Of a stretch of 64,000 bases of DNA, positions 26,403-38,818 are shown in pieces (the stretch's first letter is position 1; each line of letters starts with the position of its first letter). The stretch lies in NCBI RefSeq assembly GCF_041260155.1, contig NC_091941.1, forward strand, positions 24,132,747-24,196,746. Reading direction: 5' to 3'. The translations under genes and the position numbers were made by a program. A model generated the notes under the pieces. It was not told the origin of the DNA. It saw only the letters and a list, made by a program, of their open reading frames with translations, and made no database searches. This stretch comes from Ptychodera flava. Lineage: Eukaryota > Hemichordata > Enteropneusta > Ptychoderidae.

Positions 26403-28204
26403 AGCCAAAGATTTTGAAGGCTAATAGTCATGTCTTATAGCTATCGGATTTCAAAGAAAAAGAAATACACAGAGGTTGGCGTGCAAAATCATCGTTCAGA
26501 TTAGGGATTCGGTGTAATAATAAGAGTTGAGGTGCTCAGCAGTGTCTCGCTCTTAAAGTTACATTCAACATACGTATAGAGAAGCTAAGGGACTGGGACG
26601 AAATAAAGCTCCACGTCCCTCGGATTCGAACAGTCCTCGAGGTGTAGACCAAAAAATGGCAACAAGGTCCTTATCCTGTATTCATGGAGTCAAAAACTAT
26701 TTATCAACGACAGACAAGGAAGCTTTACTGTAAAAAGGTGTTCCCGAGCTGGAAGGCGAGCCTATCTATCTCGCTTCCACACCGAAGGAGCAGGCGGGAA
26801 AATGTTTGTCGTATGTGGGAAATTTTGTCATTTTGCTTATCGGGGGAGGGGCAGTCGGATGGGCGGGGACAGGGGCAGGATTCGATTGATTTCGAGGTTT
26901 CCTCATGGGACTCCAAAATCATGATGTGACAGGTAGAGGCTGTGGGAACTTTTGTGATGGGAAGCAGGCAGCTTTTGTGACGGAGAGAGGAAAAGTGAGA
27001 AAAATTCCTGGTAGGGAATTGGGAACATATGTAGGCGGGAGGGAACTTGAAAATCATAACGGGGTATAGCTACAAACAAACCACTTTGCCCTCAAATTTG
27101 AATTTTGTATACAGCCTCAGAATGCTACGCCCCCTTTAGCTGTGTCTTTTCCATTTTTTCCCGACAAGATGGTTTGAGAAAGTGCACCTTTTGAGAAAAT
27201 GCTTACCTAAGTTTGACCACAGAGCGTTTATCAAACATTGGCGATGAACGCACAACTTAAGAACCAAATAATGTTCGTTTGGTATTATTTTGGTAAGTAA
27301 AATGAAATGGGGCTTTAAATGTAAGCTTACGTACACGTGGAGACACCGTGGCTGGTTACATTTCAGCTGGGCGGTTGCCTCTGATTTATTTAGTATTTAT
27401 TATTTTTCAATTTTCTTCGACCTTCACTTTGAGTGCAGGGACAACATGGATGAAAGAAGTTGTTCCCTTGGTGATGAATGGAGGAGATATTGACGCAATC
27501 AATAAAGTGCCACCAGATGTGAGGGCGCCCTACATAGAATTCGTAATTTCTCCGAACCAGCCTGGCATGAGTGGGGTTACCACATACTTTGGCCTGCCTG
27601 AAGGGTTCGACCTCAACACCCAACCGTCTCCTAGGATAATCGTGTCACATTTGCGGCCCGAGTTCCTTCCTACGCAAATTGAAGAAAAGTAAACCGAAGG
27701 TACAGAATTTGTTCAGGGGCTTATATTTATATTTATAGTCTACTGGCACTCGGATCTTCGCCAGGCCCACGGTACGAATACATTAATACTAAATCACTGA
27801 CTAAATGAACGTACACAATGGAAATAATGATGACTGCATTAATTATCCATGGTGGTAAAAAAGAATGTCTTTTTCACCTCCATGGTTCACCATGAGGGAA
27901 AGGAAGGGGCAGGCATACCCATGCATTGGGCTATAGATCATCTTTCTGTTCTGCAACAAGAGGATTGAGCTGCCGCTTGGATTAAGCTTTCTCACCCGCC
28001 ATTCGGCTCCATCACTAAAGAAAATACCCATTTATTGAGTGATCGATCCCCGGACATCTTGATCAAGGAGGCCAAGCAATGTTCTAGCCCGACGCTCCCG
28101 TTACAGAATAGAGAGATAATTGGCACCATGGGTGTGTCTGCTCCTTCCATTCCTTGATGCTAAACCGTGCATCGTTTTAAGCGCAGGGCGCTCTCGAGAC
28201 TGTC

Positions 28205-28327
28205 GACAGTCCCTCATGCCTTTTCCGTCTATTATTGATGTATGTGGGATTCGCAAGGGTAGCGCTAAAGGTGAGAGCTGGAAATGCCACAGGCATTACC
28301 GGGAGTGCGGAAGGCATGAGGACTGTC
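28205..28327. repeat. Small hairpin-ended repeat in intron 2 of gene C
   Basis: GACAGTCCCTCATGCCTTTTCC on the left and GGAAGGCATGAGGACTGTC on the right are inverted near-copies around about 80 bp. MITE-like; no empty site is available because gene D differs here. Confidence 0.45.
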
Positions 28328-28598
28328 CTCCTTAGCAGGATTTGGCTTGCTATTAATTATTCATGAGATATGATGTCGGGAACAGGGCGGAGGTAGAGGC
28401 AGCATAACCGTCAATAACTTGTCTCTGAAAGTCTTTTATTTGCAGCGCGAATACCTGAGTTCTACCAAGGCTTTGCTGTGGTCAAGCTCCATCGCCGTCG
28501 CCGTGCATGTCGCGTTGGTGTACTGTTTCCAGCAGACCATGCCGTGACTGGCTTACCAACGCCCCGTTTCACCAGTCAATCATTTTCTCTCCTTTGGG

Positions 28599-29972
28599 TT
28601 AGGGACTGGACATAAATTACAGGGGGGTGGGGGTGGGGGTGGGCCGGTGTTTTTCGAAAAACCGCTGCATCAAAATAATGACCCTTCAAAAGTTCATGCA
28701 CAAAATTAGTGACCCTCCCCCTTATCCGTGCATGAAAATAAGTGACCCTCCCCTGTTTCTCAATACCCCCCAACAAACCCGCAATGTGGGAAAGACCTCC
28801 TGACTTGCTATACTTTTGAAGTCCCCTCCCAAAAGAAGGCAAAATGCGGCTGATATAACGCTTTGTCCAAAAAATATCAAATCATAAGTGTGTGATAATT
28901 CATGTAAATGTACTTTGCTTGAAGTGGCAGGTAAAAAGTGCGTGCATGTACAAAAAATGTAATTTTTAGATTTCATCCATAATGTCCATTCACTATGCAT
29001 GGCAGCCTATGATGAAACTATGAATATTTTTTTCCAATACAAAGCTAGGTAAATCTGTGCATATATGCACACCTAATTATTGGTATTACTGTTCATGATT
29101 AGACTAGAGTGGTTTCAAGTCAATGGTTGTGCAACAAATTTGATTTGGAATTTCACTGAAATGTCCATTCACTACGCATGGCAGCCTATGATGAAACTAT
29201 GAATATTTTTTTCCAATACAAAACTAGGTAAATCTGTGCATTTATGTACACCTAATTATTAGTATTAATGTTCATGATTAGACTACAGTGGTTTCAAGTC
29301 CATGGTTGTGCAAGAAATATGATTTTGGAATTTCACCGAATGTTGATTCACTATACATTGTAGGCTATGAGGAAACTACAAATAACTCGTAGGTTATCTG
29401 ATCCTAAATTGTTATTCAAAAGTTGTTCGACCTGAAGCTTCCAGTTGTTATTGATGACATTTTGCACTATTCTGAATAGTTTGTATTCTGTCAATGTCCT
29501 CAAAAAATGAAAAATGTACATACAGCTTAATGAACATTTGACACCGACCTATACCCAATGGATTGTCAATGGAGAATGATATAAAATAAGTGATCTCCCA
29601 AATTGTTATTGAAAGTGTCATTATAGGGGCAGTTTATATGTACAATAGAGGAGAAGTAGAAATCATGACAACTTAAATAAATATGGGTGCTTGGATCATC
29701 AATACATTGTTTATTACCCTTAAACTTGCACCCGAAGGGCTTGCCGAAAATGGAAATGACAGAAAATGAGTGTCAGGAGGCATTTTTTCTTTTTTTCAGT
29801 ATTCCATATTCTTTAATACGTGCACATGCAATTTCAGCTTTGATGCATAAAAAGGTGACCCTCCCCCCATAGGCTTGCACAAATTTTATGACCCTTAAAA
29901 AATGCTTGCGCGAAAAATGGCGACCCTCCCCCAAAAAACACCGCCCCCCTGTAATTTGAGTCCAGTCCCTTA
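28599..29972. mobile_element. 1.37-kb transposon with G-rich ends in intron 2 of gene C
   Basis: The ends TTAGGGACTGGACATAAATT and AATTTGAGTCCAGTCCCTTA are inverted near-copies flanked inwards by GGGGGG or CCCCCC. GTGACCCTCCCC-type motifs repeat near both ends. Two good copies of the roughly 185-bp internal repeat lie at about 28970-29340, in the opposite orientation to those in the 8.9-kb element. Non-coding. Confidence 0.75.
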
Positions 29973-31508
29973 CAATAGGATTTTCCCTTTTATTGTCGTT
30001 GAGGGCGCAGCAGATGAGAACAGTCCCTTGTGTTTCAAGTTCTCAAGCTCTCGCCGTTGGCGCTTGCCAATCCCCAATCCTAGTATGTGCGACAGACTAC
30101 ACCAATGATAGACAAAAAAGGCACAATGTACTTTCGACAATCTAGCTCTCTAGTTGCAGAACAGACGGATACTCAGCACACGTACAATGGGTATTCCTGC
30201 CCCACAGTCGCTTGTCGTTAGGTTCTCCCTTTTCTCGGTTACTGAGGCCTTCGCCTTTGCCGTGTACCTGAACACAAGCACAGACAAATAGAAAAACAGA
30301 CTAGCAACAGGTATTGTTCAAGGTGTGAAGCGGTTACGTAACCATCTATATTCGCCTCGCCTCAGGTAGCTCTCGCCTCTCTTTTCCGAACAGTGCCGAC
30401 CATGCATTCGGTAATTTTCGGATTTTCGCCAATTGTTAAGCGAAAGTATGTTCGGCAAAGTTTGTGTTGTTGTTGTCCTGTGATGCTGAGCGGAATTGGC
30501 GTGCTGGCGAAAACGGGAGTGCTTTGAGCTTCAGGAAAGTGAGTTTTACCATTTTAAAAATTCCTCTCATATTTTTATGAATATATAATGAGTGCGTTTG
30601 AACCAAATTTGAAAGTCTTTTATCGATACTGTCTGGTTTTATTCAATGGTCAGTCATACCGTCTTTTACACGTTCGTCAAGGAAGGACATTTTTATTAAA
30701 CTGCTGGCGTGTTATGTTGTGATTGGCGTGAAGCAGTGATTCTGCCCTGAGAGCTCACAAAGTAACTATGGTTGCTTCGCGACTGGCAGCACGATGCCAT
30801 CTCGTCGTATTTTTTGCATAATCTCGTGCAATTATCAACCACAAACAAAAACTCCAAAAAGTTTAACACCTTTGAAGCTCATTTTAATATGAAAAGGCCA
30901 TAATCTACCGAGACGATCTTGGAACAAAAGGCATGCCGCGTTGCTAGTCTGTTTCTCTATTTGTCTGCCTTCATTGAAAACCGACCTTTATGATTTCCAT
31001 TTGCACGTTTATCGATCATAATGTATTCGAACTGTTGACTTCGCAATTGCCCTAGCCACAGTGGTTAAGTATTATCAGTGGTGACGAAGTCCTCCGCTGC
31101 AGAAACTTCAAAAAAGTGCTCATCAATATGCATACTAGTAATATACGAACCAAGTACTAGAGCCAGAAAAAAGACAAAAGGATACCAGAGATGTAAATGG
31201 GCTGTGAGTTACTTATGAAAAGTGTACATAATATGCTCTATGCAAAATGAAGTAAAAAGGGGTTCCCGTATTTTCTCCAACAGGCGAAGGCTAGTGCAAT
31301 ATAATTCAACTTTCTCGAGGTTTTACGGTGGCTCTTCGATATCTCATTCTTTTTACAACAGTCCGTTCAACGCAAGTAGAGGGACTGTGTTTTAGCGTCA
31401 GTGTATAACTCCAGAACGCGCCAACGAATTGAGCACAGGTTTTACAGTTCGGAAAACGAAAAGAAGTACTCTTACCATTTGCATGAAATTATTGATCCCC
31501 ATCTGCAG
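29973..31508 (+). other. Distal intron 2 of gene C
   Basis: 29973-30300 and 30965-31150 show nothing recognised. 31160-31508 matches gene D at 57530-57861 and is ordinary intron before exon 3. Confidence 0.5.
30300..30965 (+). repeat. Segment shared with intron 1 of gene D, here in intron 2 of C
   Basis: About 660 bp match 52185-52848: GTGAAGCGGTTACGTAACC, TTCGGATTTTCGCCAATT, GAATATATAATGAGTG, ATAATCTCGTGCAATTATC. Position relative to exon 2 differs between the two genes. No solid gene was seen in it. Confidence 0.6.
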
Positions 31509-31866
31509 GTGATATACGTGGCCAGGAATCCGAAAGATGTCGCTGTTTCCACCTTCCACTTTGTACAGAAGGAACTACCGCTGATCAACAAGAAATTATA
31601 CGATAGTTTCAGTGACTTCCTCCCGGACTTCATGAACGCCAGCAATGGAACCCAAACCGTCATACGTAAGTCACGATACAGTCTCATAATAATTTTCATA
31701 TTACTTTTGTGACGTTATGGCCTGGGGCGGTCACCATCACTAAACCGCGATCAGGCGACAGCGAAATCTTACTTGACGAGCTTTTTTGTAGGTTCTCTAT
31801 TCTTCCAAAGCTACGGTTTAAGAACAGTAATGTATGGGCTATTTCCCGCGTAAAACAACTCATTAT

Positions 31867-31908
31867 CGATCGATCGATCAATTATTATCATATCCATTGT
31901 CGCTGTAG

Positions 31909-31942
<34 letters not shown>

Positions 31943-31960
31943 GATCATCATCATCATCAT

Positions 31961-31997
<37 letters not shown>

Positions 31998-32030
31998 GTC
32001 ATCGTCATCACCATCATCATTGTCATCATA
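31867..32030 (+). repeat. GATC then ATC microsatellite in intron 3 of gene C
   Basis: ATCGATCGATCGATCAATTA, then about 40 ATC-type units with interruptions. Confidence 0.95.
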
Positions 32031-32399
32031 AACATCAACGGAATATGTGTCGTCAGTTTTAATATACATGTATCTTCACCTTAATCACAACAATCATTGT
32101 CTGATGTCACCCGTAATATTCGACACCCAAAATATCGCTTACTACTTGTCTGAACACCATAGATGTTCACTGGTCGCAATTATAACACAGTATCAATTAC
32201 ACTAGTTTATCATATTTGAAAAGTTCATTCACTTGCACCGCCCTCCTACACGATGACGATAATATGACAGCCACTGTAAAATTCATGTTGTCGATCATAT
32301 GTAGATGACGGGTCAACGTGGCCAAAGCACGTTCTGACATGGTGGAACAAGCGACTTGAACCGAATGTGTTTTTCGTTACCTTTGAAGAAATGAAAAGG

Positions 32400-33436
32400 G
32401 TTGGTATTCCTATTACTTTTTATATGTCTCGATTTACTAGCACGTCAAATGTAATGCTAATGGAGAAGCACCTTCTACGTTCATACATAATTGTTTTACA
32501 CATCGCGGACCGCTGGTCGGTTGCCCGTATTTGGATAAACTCGTTTGGGGTCTTCATTTGTGTGTTGTACAAAGTTTACTCTTGAATAGCGCTCATAGTC
32601 CACAAGTTGTCGCTTGTACCATAGACTCTAAACAGAAGGTCTATGCTTGTAATTACATGGCGGATTAAACTGTTCCATAGAGAGCGGAACTGTTTATATT
32701 AATGATTGGATATTTTCGACTGGCTTGGATATCTGAGTACATCAAGCGCAGTTCCTTGATAATATAGAGTGAGGCGATGTTGTGAATGTGTACAAAGTGA
32801 GAAACAAAATTCACGTATCTTTTTTCTGTTTTGGGCGTTTTATTTTTGCTGAGTCATTCACCGTAAATCTCGATTAAAATAATTTTTATTCATCATGAGT
32901 TTAACAGGGACATATAATTTAACCTTTTTACTGCAGATGTTCCTAGAGTTACCAATTCCCAATTTCGTATCAGTCAGTGATTTAAATTAAAAAAAAACCA
33001 CTGAATTCACTGCATCGGGGCACAACCAGATTTATTCTGTGTCTTTGCCTGGCAATTAAGATTTAACACTCTTGGTGGCACTGTGATACTAGTGTCTGAA
33101 TACCTTGGCCCCCCATTTCAGAGCAAACCAGAAAAAACTGAGTTCTTATTTATACCTCTTGAGGAAAATGACAGAGCTTATGTAAGGCATCGAAGGTACA
33201 CGATGCAAGTTTCTGTGATTTGCTTGATCAAATCTTCCAGCATGTGTGTGTGTCTGATTTCTCCGAGCATCGTTCTTCAACTCAAGGCGGTAGAAAATGC
33301 CTGATAGACGGTAGATTGAAGCGAGATCTCGCTTCTGATGTCTACGGTTGAAGCGACTGTTATGTCAATAAACACGTGTCGGTCACTCCATGAGCAGAAA
33401 ACTCAAAATGGTGTTTTTCTTTGCAATGTTCACCAG
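32400..33436 (+). other. Intron 4 of gene C
   Basis: Single-copy-like intron that matches gene D (58646-59676) along its length. No inserted element or gene was seen. The two copies differ by scattered substitutions and short indels. Confidence 0.6.
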
Positions 33437-34415
33437 GACTTGGCAGGCAGTGTTTCGAAACTTGCGAAATTCCTCGAAAAGGAACTAGATGACGACGTAG
33501 TGAAGAAAATCGCCGACCATTGCAGTTTTGAAAGTATGAAGAAAAATCCTGCAGCCAGAAAGAATGACTATTGCGTCAATGTCTTGAAAGTGGATCCAGC
33601 AGAGGCCTCACCGTTTGTACGGAAAGGTAAATACGTAATCATTTTCAGACCTCTGTCCCTAGCAGTGGGGTCCAAAATTCTGACCTGAAATTTGCAGGTA
33701 CATGTGTCGTCGTGACTTACAGTTTTACGTAGCCGACAAGCAATGGTGACAATATTGCATTTTTTTGTGTTGGTATATGATCTGTATAGCAGTGAGCAGA
33801 CCATCTAAATGTGATGAAAATATTCCATTCCCATCTAACCTTCTTCCGATATATCGCATAGAAATACATCCTACCCATTGATTTTATGCAGCTTCTTGGT
33901 TTTGAGCAATATTTTAGCGTTTATAGACATGCAGCCTGGAACCCAGCCACATTTTCAGACTCCAGGAACATACTGACGCAGTTTCAGACACCAGAAACTT
34001 AATGAAACTACGACTAGATCCTAGACTAAAGAAATGGGGAACTGGTTAAGACCGACGCGCAACCATTTCCTTCCCGCATAGATTTCTAAAACATTCATTC
34101 TGCAAATGACCTTCAAATACATGTGAGTACCTGACCAAGCTATGAAGATGCACAAATGATAGTAAATTATTTCTATAAACCAGTCGATGGAACTGGCTGA
34201 CACTGCACAACCACTAGGTACAGTCCGGCACCTCGATACCAATAAACTGACAACACACTCAAATCTTCAAGCATTTCATCAATGACATTTCTCTCTCATC
34301 AGGGAAGGTTGGCGGGTGGAAAGCGGTCTTCAGCATGGCAGACAACGAGAAATTCGACCAGGGGTACACAGAATGGCTCAAAGGAAGCGACTTCCATGCG
34401 GAATTTGAAATTTAG

Positions 34416-35060
34416 CTAAACGAGTCAGCTATCATCGTCCATCAATTATTTTTCCTTCCGTCTATAGCTCTACCGTGCTGTGTTGCTTGCTCTGGCAGTG
34501 CAGAGGATCTAGGAAAGGGTGATTGCAGAAAATATAATTACATTATATATGAAAGACGGTCATTTGAGCATGCTCTATCGGAGGGAGTTTGCATTTTCAG
34601 CCAGAGGTTCTTACAACTACAACAGAGTGTTTAGGTTCCCGTGCTTTTGATTACACGTGCGTACTTATCCACTCCGCACCTTGACAGTGCTTTGTTTTCC
34701 ATCGAATCATAAACATGTCTCTGATTGAATTTTCAAGCCAGCTTATAACGATTTCATTTCTCATCATGAAAACGCCTGCGAAACATGTCCGACGAAAATG
34801 ATAGATAATGTTATTTGATAATGTAATTCATACGCTGTTTTCCAAAACGAAGCCGTGAAATAAAAAGAAAATATAAAATAATAGGACTTTTATCTGCATG
34901 AAATAGCGACGAAAAATCTTCATAGATTTGTACAAGGAAGGATTTACTGATTCACTGTAGCCTTAAGAGAGCTATGATATCATGTATTTGATTTTCAGTA
35001 GAATGATGTAGTTCGTTGTTATTAACCTGGTAGACTATTGAGGGTACTTGTAACAGGTTA
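34416..35060 (+). other. Downstream flank of gene C
   Basis: Matches the flank of gene D (60677-61320) up to the SINE insertion. An AATAAA-type signal lies at about 34857-34864. No other gene was seen. Confidence 0.5.
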
Positions 35061-35441
35061 AATGTAAATACGGCTAGTTGTCAATCGGGTTCGAACCCAC
35101 AACATACGGCATCAGTCGCCCAGCGGAGAGGCCACAGAGAGAACCGCTCGGCTAAATCTCCACTCCCAAAAAGAGTGGTTCAATAGCCGGATAAGTTGTT
35201 ACATTTTTCTGACTGAGACCGCTCCACACGTTGTAGAGTTCGTGAAACACTCACGCACGCATGCTCACTATCACACATCGCACATACAAACTTTATCGAG
35301 GCGGAGAAACGAATTTCATCGCTTTAACTGGGCGAATGATAACCTTGGGGACAATTCTGTCCACCAGCAGAGTTACCAACCCAGGATAGAAAATACGGCT
35401 AGTTTTTAATCGGATTCGAACCCACAACATACGGCATCAGG
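35061..35441 (-). mobile_element. tRNA-derived SINE, apparently a dimer
   Basis: On the minus strand the segment 35162-35075 has the pol III A box TTAGCCGAGCGG and B box GGGTTCGAACCC at tRNA spacing. A second partial copy with the same B box lies at 35391-35441. Gene D lacks the whole insert: its 3' flank at 61305-61325 runs from ACTTGTAACAGGTT directly to GGTAAACATCATC. The tRNA-like head resembles Leu/Ser tRNAs. It is not a working tRNA gene, as it is continuous with a non-tRNA body. Confidence 0.65.
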
Positions 35442-35654
35442 TAAACATCATCATCGTCGTCATCATATCATTGTCATCGTCGTGGTCGTGGTCGTCGTTG
35501 TCTCTGTTGGCGGCGGCGGCGACTTCTTCGTAACGGCGTCATCATCGTTATCATCAACATGGATGTCTGTAAATATACGCAGGGCACACTGTGTCGGGCA
35601 TTTAAAACGATCTTCGTATTGCTTTTACATTTCGATGCAAGATACACCATTGAA

Positions 35655-35927
35655 ACAGATGAGGGATCGGGCCATGTCTGCAGGGCGCCCTCCTGGAGCG
35701 AGTTCAAAATCAAGTTGATGTCACTCAGTCCATTATTCGTAGCGTCCTTGGCCATAACTCTGCCGACCTCATCGTTGAATAGGTTCATCAGCCTCTCGCC
35801 GACGAGACCCATCGCACACATTTCGTAAGCGTCGCCGAATGACTTTGCTACGGCAGGTCCAAATTCACGGGTGACGCGGTACATCCAAAGAGCCTGGGTA
35901 AAAGCCTGGCTCTGTCCGTTTGGTTGC
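35655..35927 (-). CDS. DUF6973-like terminal exon, copy after gene C
   Basis: Minus-strand reading frame preceded by a good acceptor (pyrimidine tract, then CTGCAG). It contains QAFTQALWMYRVTREFGP, GERLMNLFNDEVGRVMAK and LSDINLILNSLQEGALQTW. The spacing of AFxxALW...TREFGPxxAKSF, NxxVGR and a final helix resembles, from memory, the bacterial-type DUF6973 domain, whose function is unknown. No earlier exons were found at higher coordinates in this window, where the next DNA is transposon sequence, so this copy looks like an orphan exon carried along when the C/D unit duplicated. Residues and length match the two copies after D, except at the extreme ends. Confidence 0.5.
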
Positions 35928-36137
35928 CTGCAGAGCAGAAAGATGAAACGTTACATAAAGATCCAAAACTTATAGTCCTGTATCGGCCTTTTTTCTCGAC
36001 CGGCCATAGAATCTTTAAATAAGATTGCTTCAGGTCCTTATAACCAGGAGCAGATATTTTCTCGAGACACTTAATACAGCAAGCGTTGACTTTCGCATCT
36101 TCTGAGCTCGTCTCCGAACGGATTTAACCGTTAGGGA

Positions 36138-36360
36138 GCTTTCAGTAATTACAGGGGGATGGGCTGGGGGAATTTCGCGCACACCTGTACCGTAAAATGT
36201 CACCCTCCCCCTATCCTCCTGTCTAAAATGTGACCCTCCCCCTTGTCCGACATTCTAAAACTTGACCCTCCCCCCAACCACTGCGGTATTCTCCCCAGAG
36301 ATAACTAAAACAGTATCAGCTAATTTACATAACAGTTGGTTCAATTGTTATGCTAGGGAC
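36138..36360 (+). mobile_element. G/C-rich end fragment of a transposon
   Basis: TTAGGGAGCTTTCAGTAATT followed by GGGGGATGGG and three repeats of TGACCCTCCCCC, like ends of the other G-ended elements. It runs into the 3.3-kb foldback, and no matching right end was found. Confidence 0.5.
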
Positions 36361-37756
36361 GAATTACAGCGGGGAGGGCTGGTGTTTTTGGAGGTGCAGT
36401 CCACAGGCGTACGGAATGTTTCCTAGATCGTCGTCGGATGGGAAGTGACTGACACTGTACTGTGAGGCCGAAGGCCGAACCTCGGTACTGTATAAGAATA
36501 CAAGGTATGTCACGGAAATATCGACCGATGGCCCGAAAACAAACGAAATAAGCATCTACCTCAAAAAAATCACATCGAGCGGTCGGAAATACCTTCAAAC
36601 TTTCAAATCTTTACTCTGGTTACAGAATTCTTTCAAATCTGCCAGTTATGGGCGATAATTGACTGTCCGGCGAATACTCGCACTTGCATTGCCACTCCGC
36701 CATTTTGAATAGCTGTTTTACTCCCGAAAGCCTTTGGGAGTGGACGAGTGACCCCGTGACCCCACAACCGCTAAATTCAACCGTTAACCGTTAGGTAAAT
36801 TTCATTCTCTCAGTGAATACAACTTCAGCTATCAGGCAACAAGACAATCAACGCAAACCATGGGAAAGTTTATGCTTGTGAATCTCGCCAGCTGACATTT
36901 GTAAACAAACTCTTCACGAATGCCGAAGACCCTGTGAGACCCTGTAACAGCACGAAAACGATTTCCCTTTAGCCGAAAACCTGAAATTTCATGAATTTTC
37001 ATTTTAAAAAAGTAAAAATATCAGTGAGATTATGAAGATGTTCAGATTTGGAGAAGTAATTTTTGCTTTAGTTGCCTTTGCATATTCCATTGCTGATATT
37101 TATGAGGAAAACATTAATTTTAAAGCATTTGGCAAGAAATCCCATACTTTCAAGTATGGTGAAAAAAATCAACACTGATCAATGGTGTAAACATTTTTAC
37201 AAATTACAAATGTAAAACTGATCACAAATTTGTTTAAAATTAAAATTCAAAAATTTCAAAGAAATGTTGATATCTGTACTCAATCACAGAAAAATTCACA
37301 ACGAAAAAATCACAATGTGACATTTATGGTTTTCAAACCAATATTTTTGTGTGTTATCTTACACTTAATGGGTTTTGTACTGGAAAGCCTATAATTGTTG
37401 CATAAAAAGCATCGATGGCAATTATGAAATAGATTTACAGGAATTTCCACTAAAACACATGGGACTTCTTTCGTTTATGTGGTCATTCAAAGTTAGTTCT
37501 CATACAAATCATAGGGAATTGCAACAAAGTCAGTCCCCAGGGGTAGGGGTGTCTTGTCTAAGAACAGGGTTCTTCCTGCTATGGTTTATTTTATTTTAAT
37601 ATGTTTTACTATGATATATATTGCCAATAAAGAGTTATATTACCAACCTTTCTTTGCAGCTTTGGTGTCTTTGTCTTATGTTAGCGCTGGTTTTGTAGCG
37701 ATTTCTTTTTTCGTATTTACGTCCTTTGACAATCTTTAGCGAAGTTTCGTCACTGT

Positions 37757-38112
37757 GTTGCGTCTATTATCTTACCAGTTTGATTGCGTAATTCGCTAAG
37801 GCAAGCAAGGGTAGTAATTTAGTCTACCGGTATTATCTGAGGAGTTTGAGTGCCTAATTTGCCAAAGTAAACGAGGTAAATTACTAATCTGTGGACGCAG
37901 TCACCAGATTATCACCGGATTAACTTTGACAGAGTCAACAACGTACGCACCAGCAAGGTATAACTGAAGTTATACCTTGCTGGTGCGTTCGTTGTTGACT
38001 TTGTCAAAGTTAATCCGGTGATAATCTGATGAGAGCGTCCACAGATTAGTAATTTACCCTTGGTTACTTTGGCTAATTAGGCACTCAAACTCATCAGATA
38101 ATAGACGCAGCA
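37757..38112. repeat. Palindrome inside the 3.3-kb foldback
   Basis: Nearly perfect inverted repeat centred at about 37969, where the arms meet with almost no spacer (GGTATAACT/AGTTATACC). The inner arms span about 37830-37968 and 37970-38112. The outer left part contains an additional degenerate copy of the first 70 bp. It probably began as a separate foldback MITE. Confidence 0.75.
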
Positions 38113-38254
38113 TGTTGATAAAACGTATACGCAAGATTGTCAAGGGCAGTGCTAAGCTAAGACCGAAACACCAAAGGCTGGTAGAATATATCTTTATTAG
38201 CGATACAACGAAACACCTACCCACCCTTGGGGACGGACATGTAGACAACCCCCT

Positions 38255-38818
38255 GTGTACAAATCAAGAAATTTCTTGCAACAAACACAACCAACCATGC
38301 AAGAAATTTCTTACAAGGGACACACCCATCCATGCAAGAAATTTCTTGCAAGGGACACACCCAACCATGCAAGAAATTTCTTACAAGGGACACACCCATC
38401 CATGCAAGAAATTTCTTACAAGGGACACACCCATCCATGCAAGAAATTTCTTGCAAGGGACACACCCATCCATGCAAGAAATTTCTTACAAGGGACACAC
38501 CCATCCATGCAAGAAATTTCTTGCAAGGGACACACCCATCCATGCAAGAAATTTCTTGCAAGGGACACACCCATCCATGCAAGAAATTTCTTACAAGGGA
38601 CACACCCAACTATGCAAGAAATTTCTTACAAGGGACACACCCATCCATGCAAGAAATTTCTTGCAATTGACACCACCCATCCATGCAAGAAATTTCTTGC
38701 AACGGACACGGCTAACAGTTGCAGGAAATTTCTTGCAAGGGTGGGTGTGTCCCTTGCAAGAAATTTCTTGCAAGGGACCCACCCACCCTTGCAAGAAATT
38801 TCCTGCAACTGACAAGTT
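38255..38818. repeat. 35-bp minisatellite built on an 18-bp palindrome
   Basis: About 16 copies of a 35-bp unit. Each contains the palindrome TGCAAGAAATTTCTTGCA (or a one-base variant with TTACA) plus a spacer like AGGGACACACCCATCCA. The last four units are more diverged, and at about 38737-38757 the spacer is present in the opposite orientation. Because 35 is not a multiple of three and the unit has no stops, long reading frames arise on both strands. These are by-products, not genes. Confidence 0.92.

Larger units (their letters stand above)
23632..34415 (+). pseudogene. Sulfotransferase gene C, six exons, one frameshift
   Basis: Exons 23632-23743, 27439-27699, 31509-31665, 32305-32399, 33437-33626 and 34303-34415. 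It differs from A and B at the same sites as D (IRNFEVRS, VVPLVMNGGDIDAINKV, exon 5 DVVKKIADHC, C-terminus FHAEFEI), so C and D form a second recent pair. Exon 2 is 261 nt: an extra T at about 27690 creates TAA at 27690-27692, nine codons after the LRPEFLPTQ segment. The extra T also creates an alternative GTAAAC donor, but using it would leave phase 2 against a phase-0 exon 3, so it does not rescue the frame. The first donor is GTGAGT, as in D. All other exons and splice sites look sound. Confidence 0.87.

Noticed and set aside
35063-35165. tRNA-like sequence with A and B boxes
   Set aside because: It sits at the head of a repeat with a second partial copy, so a SINE is the better reading than a functional tRNA gene.
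38255-38818. Array of regularly spaced palindromic repeats, CRISPR-like at first sight
   Set aside because: The spacers are near-identical to each other, there are no cas genes, and the surrounding genes are intron-containing. It is a minisatellite.
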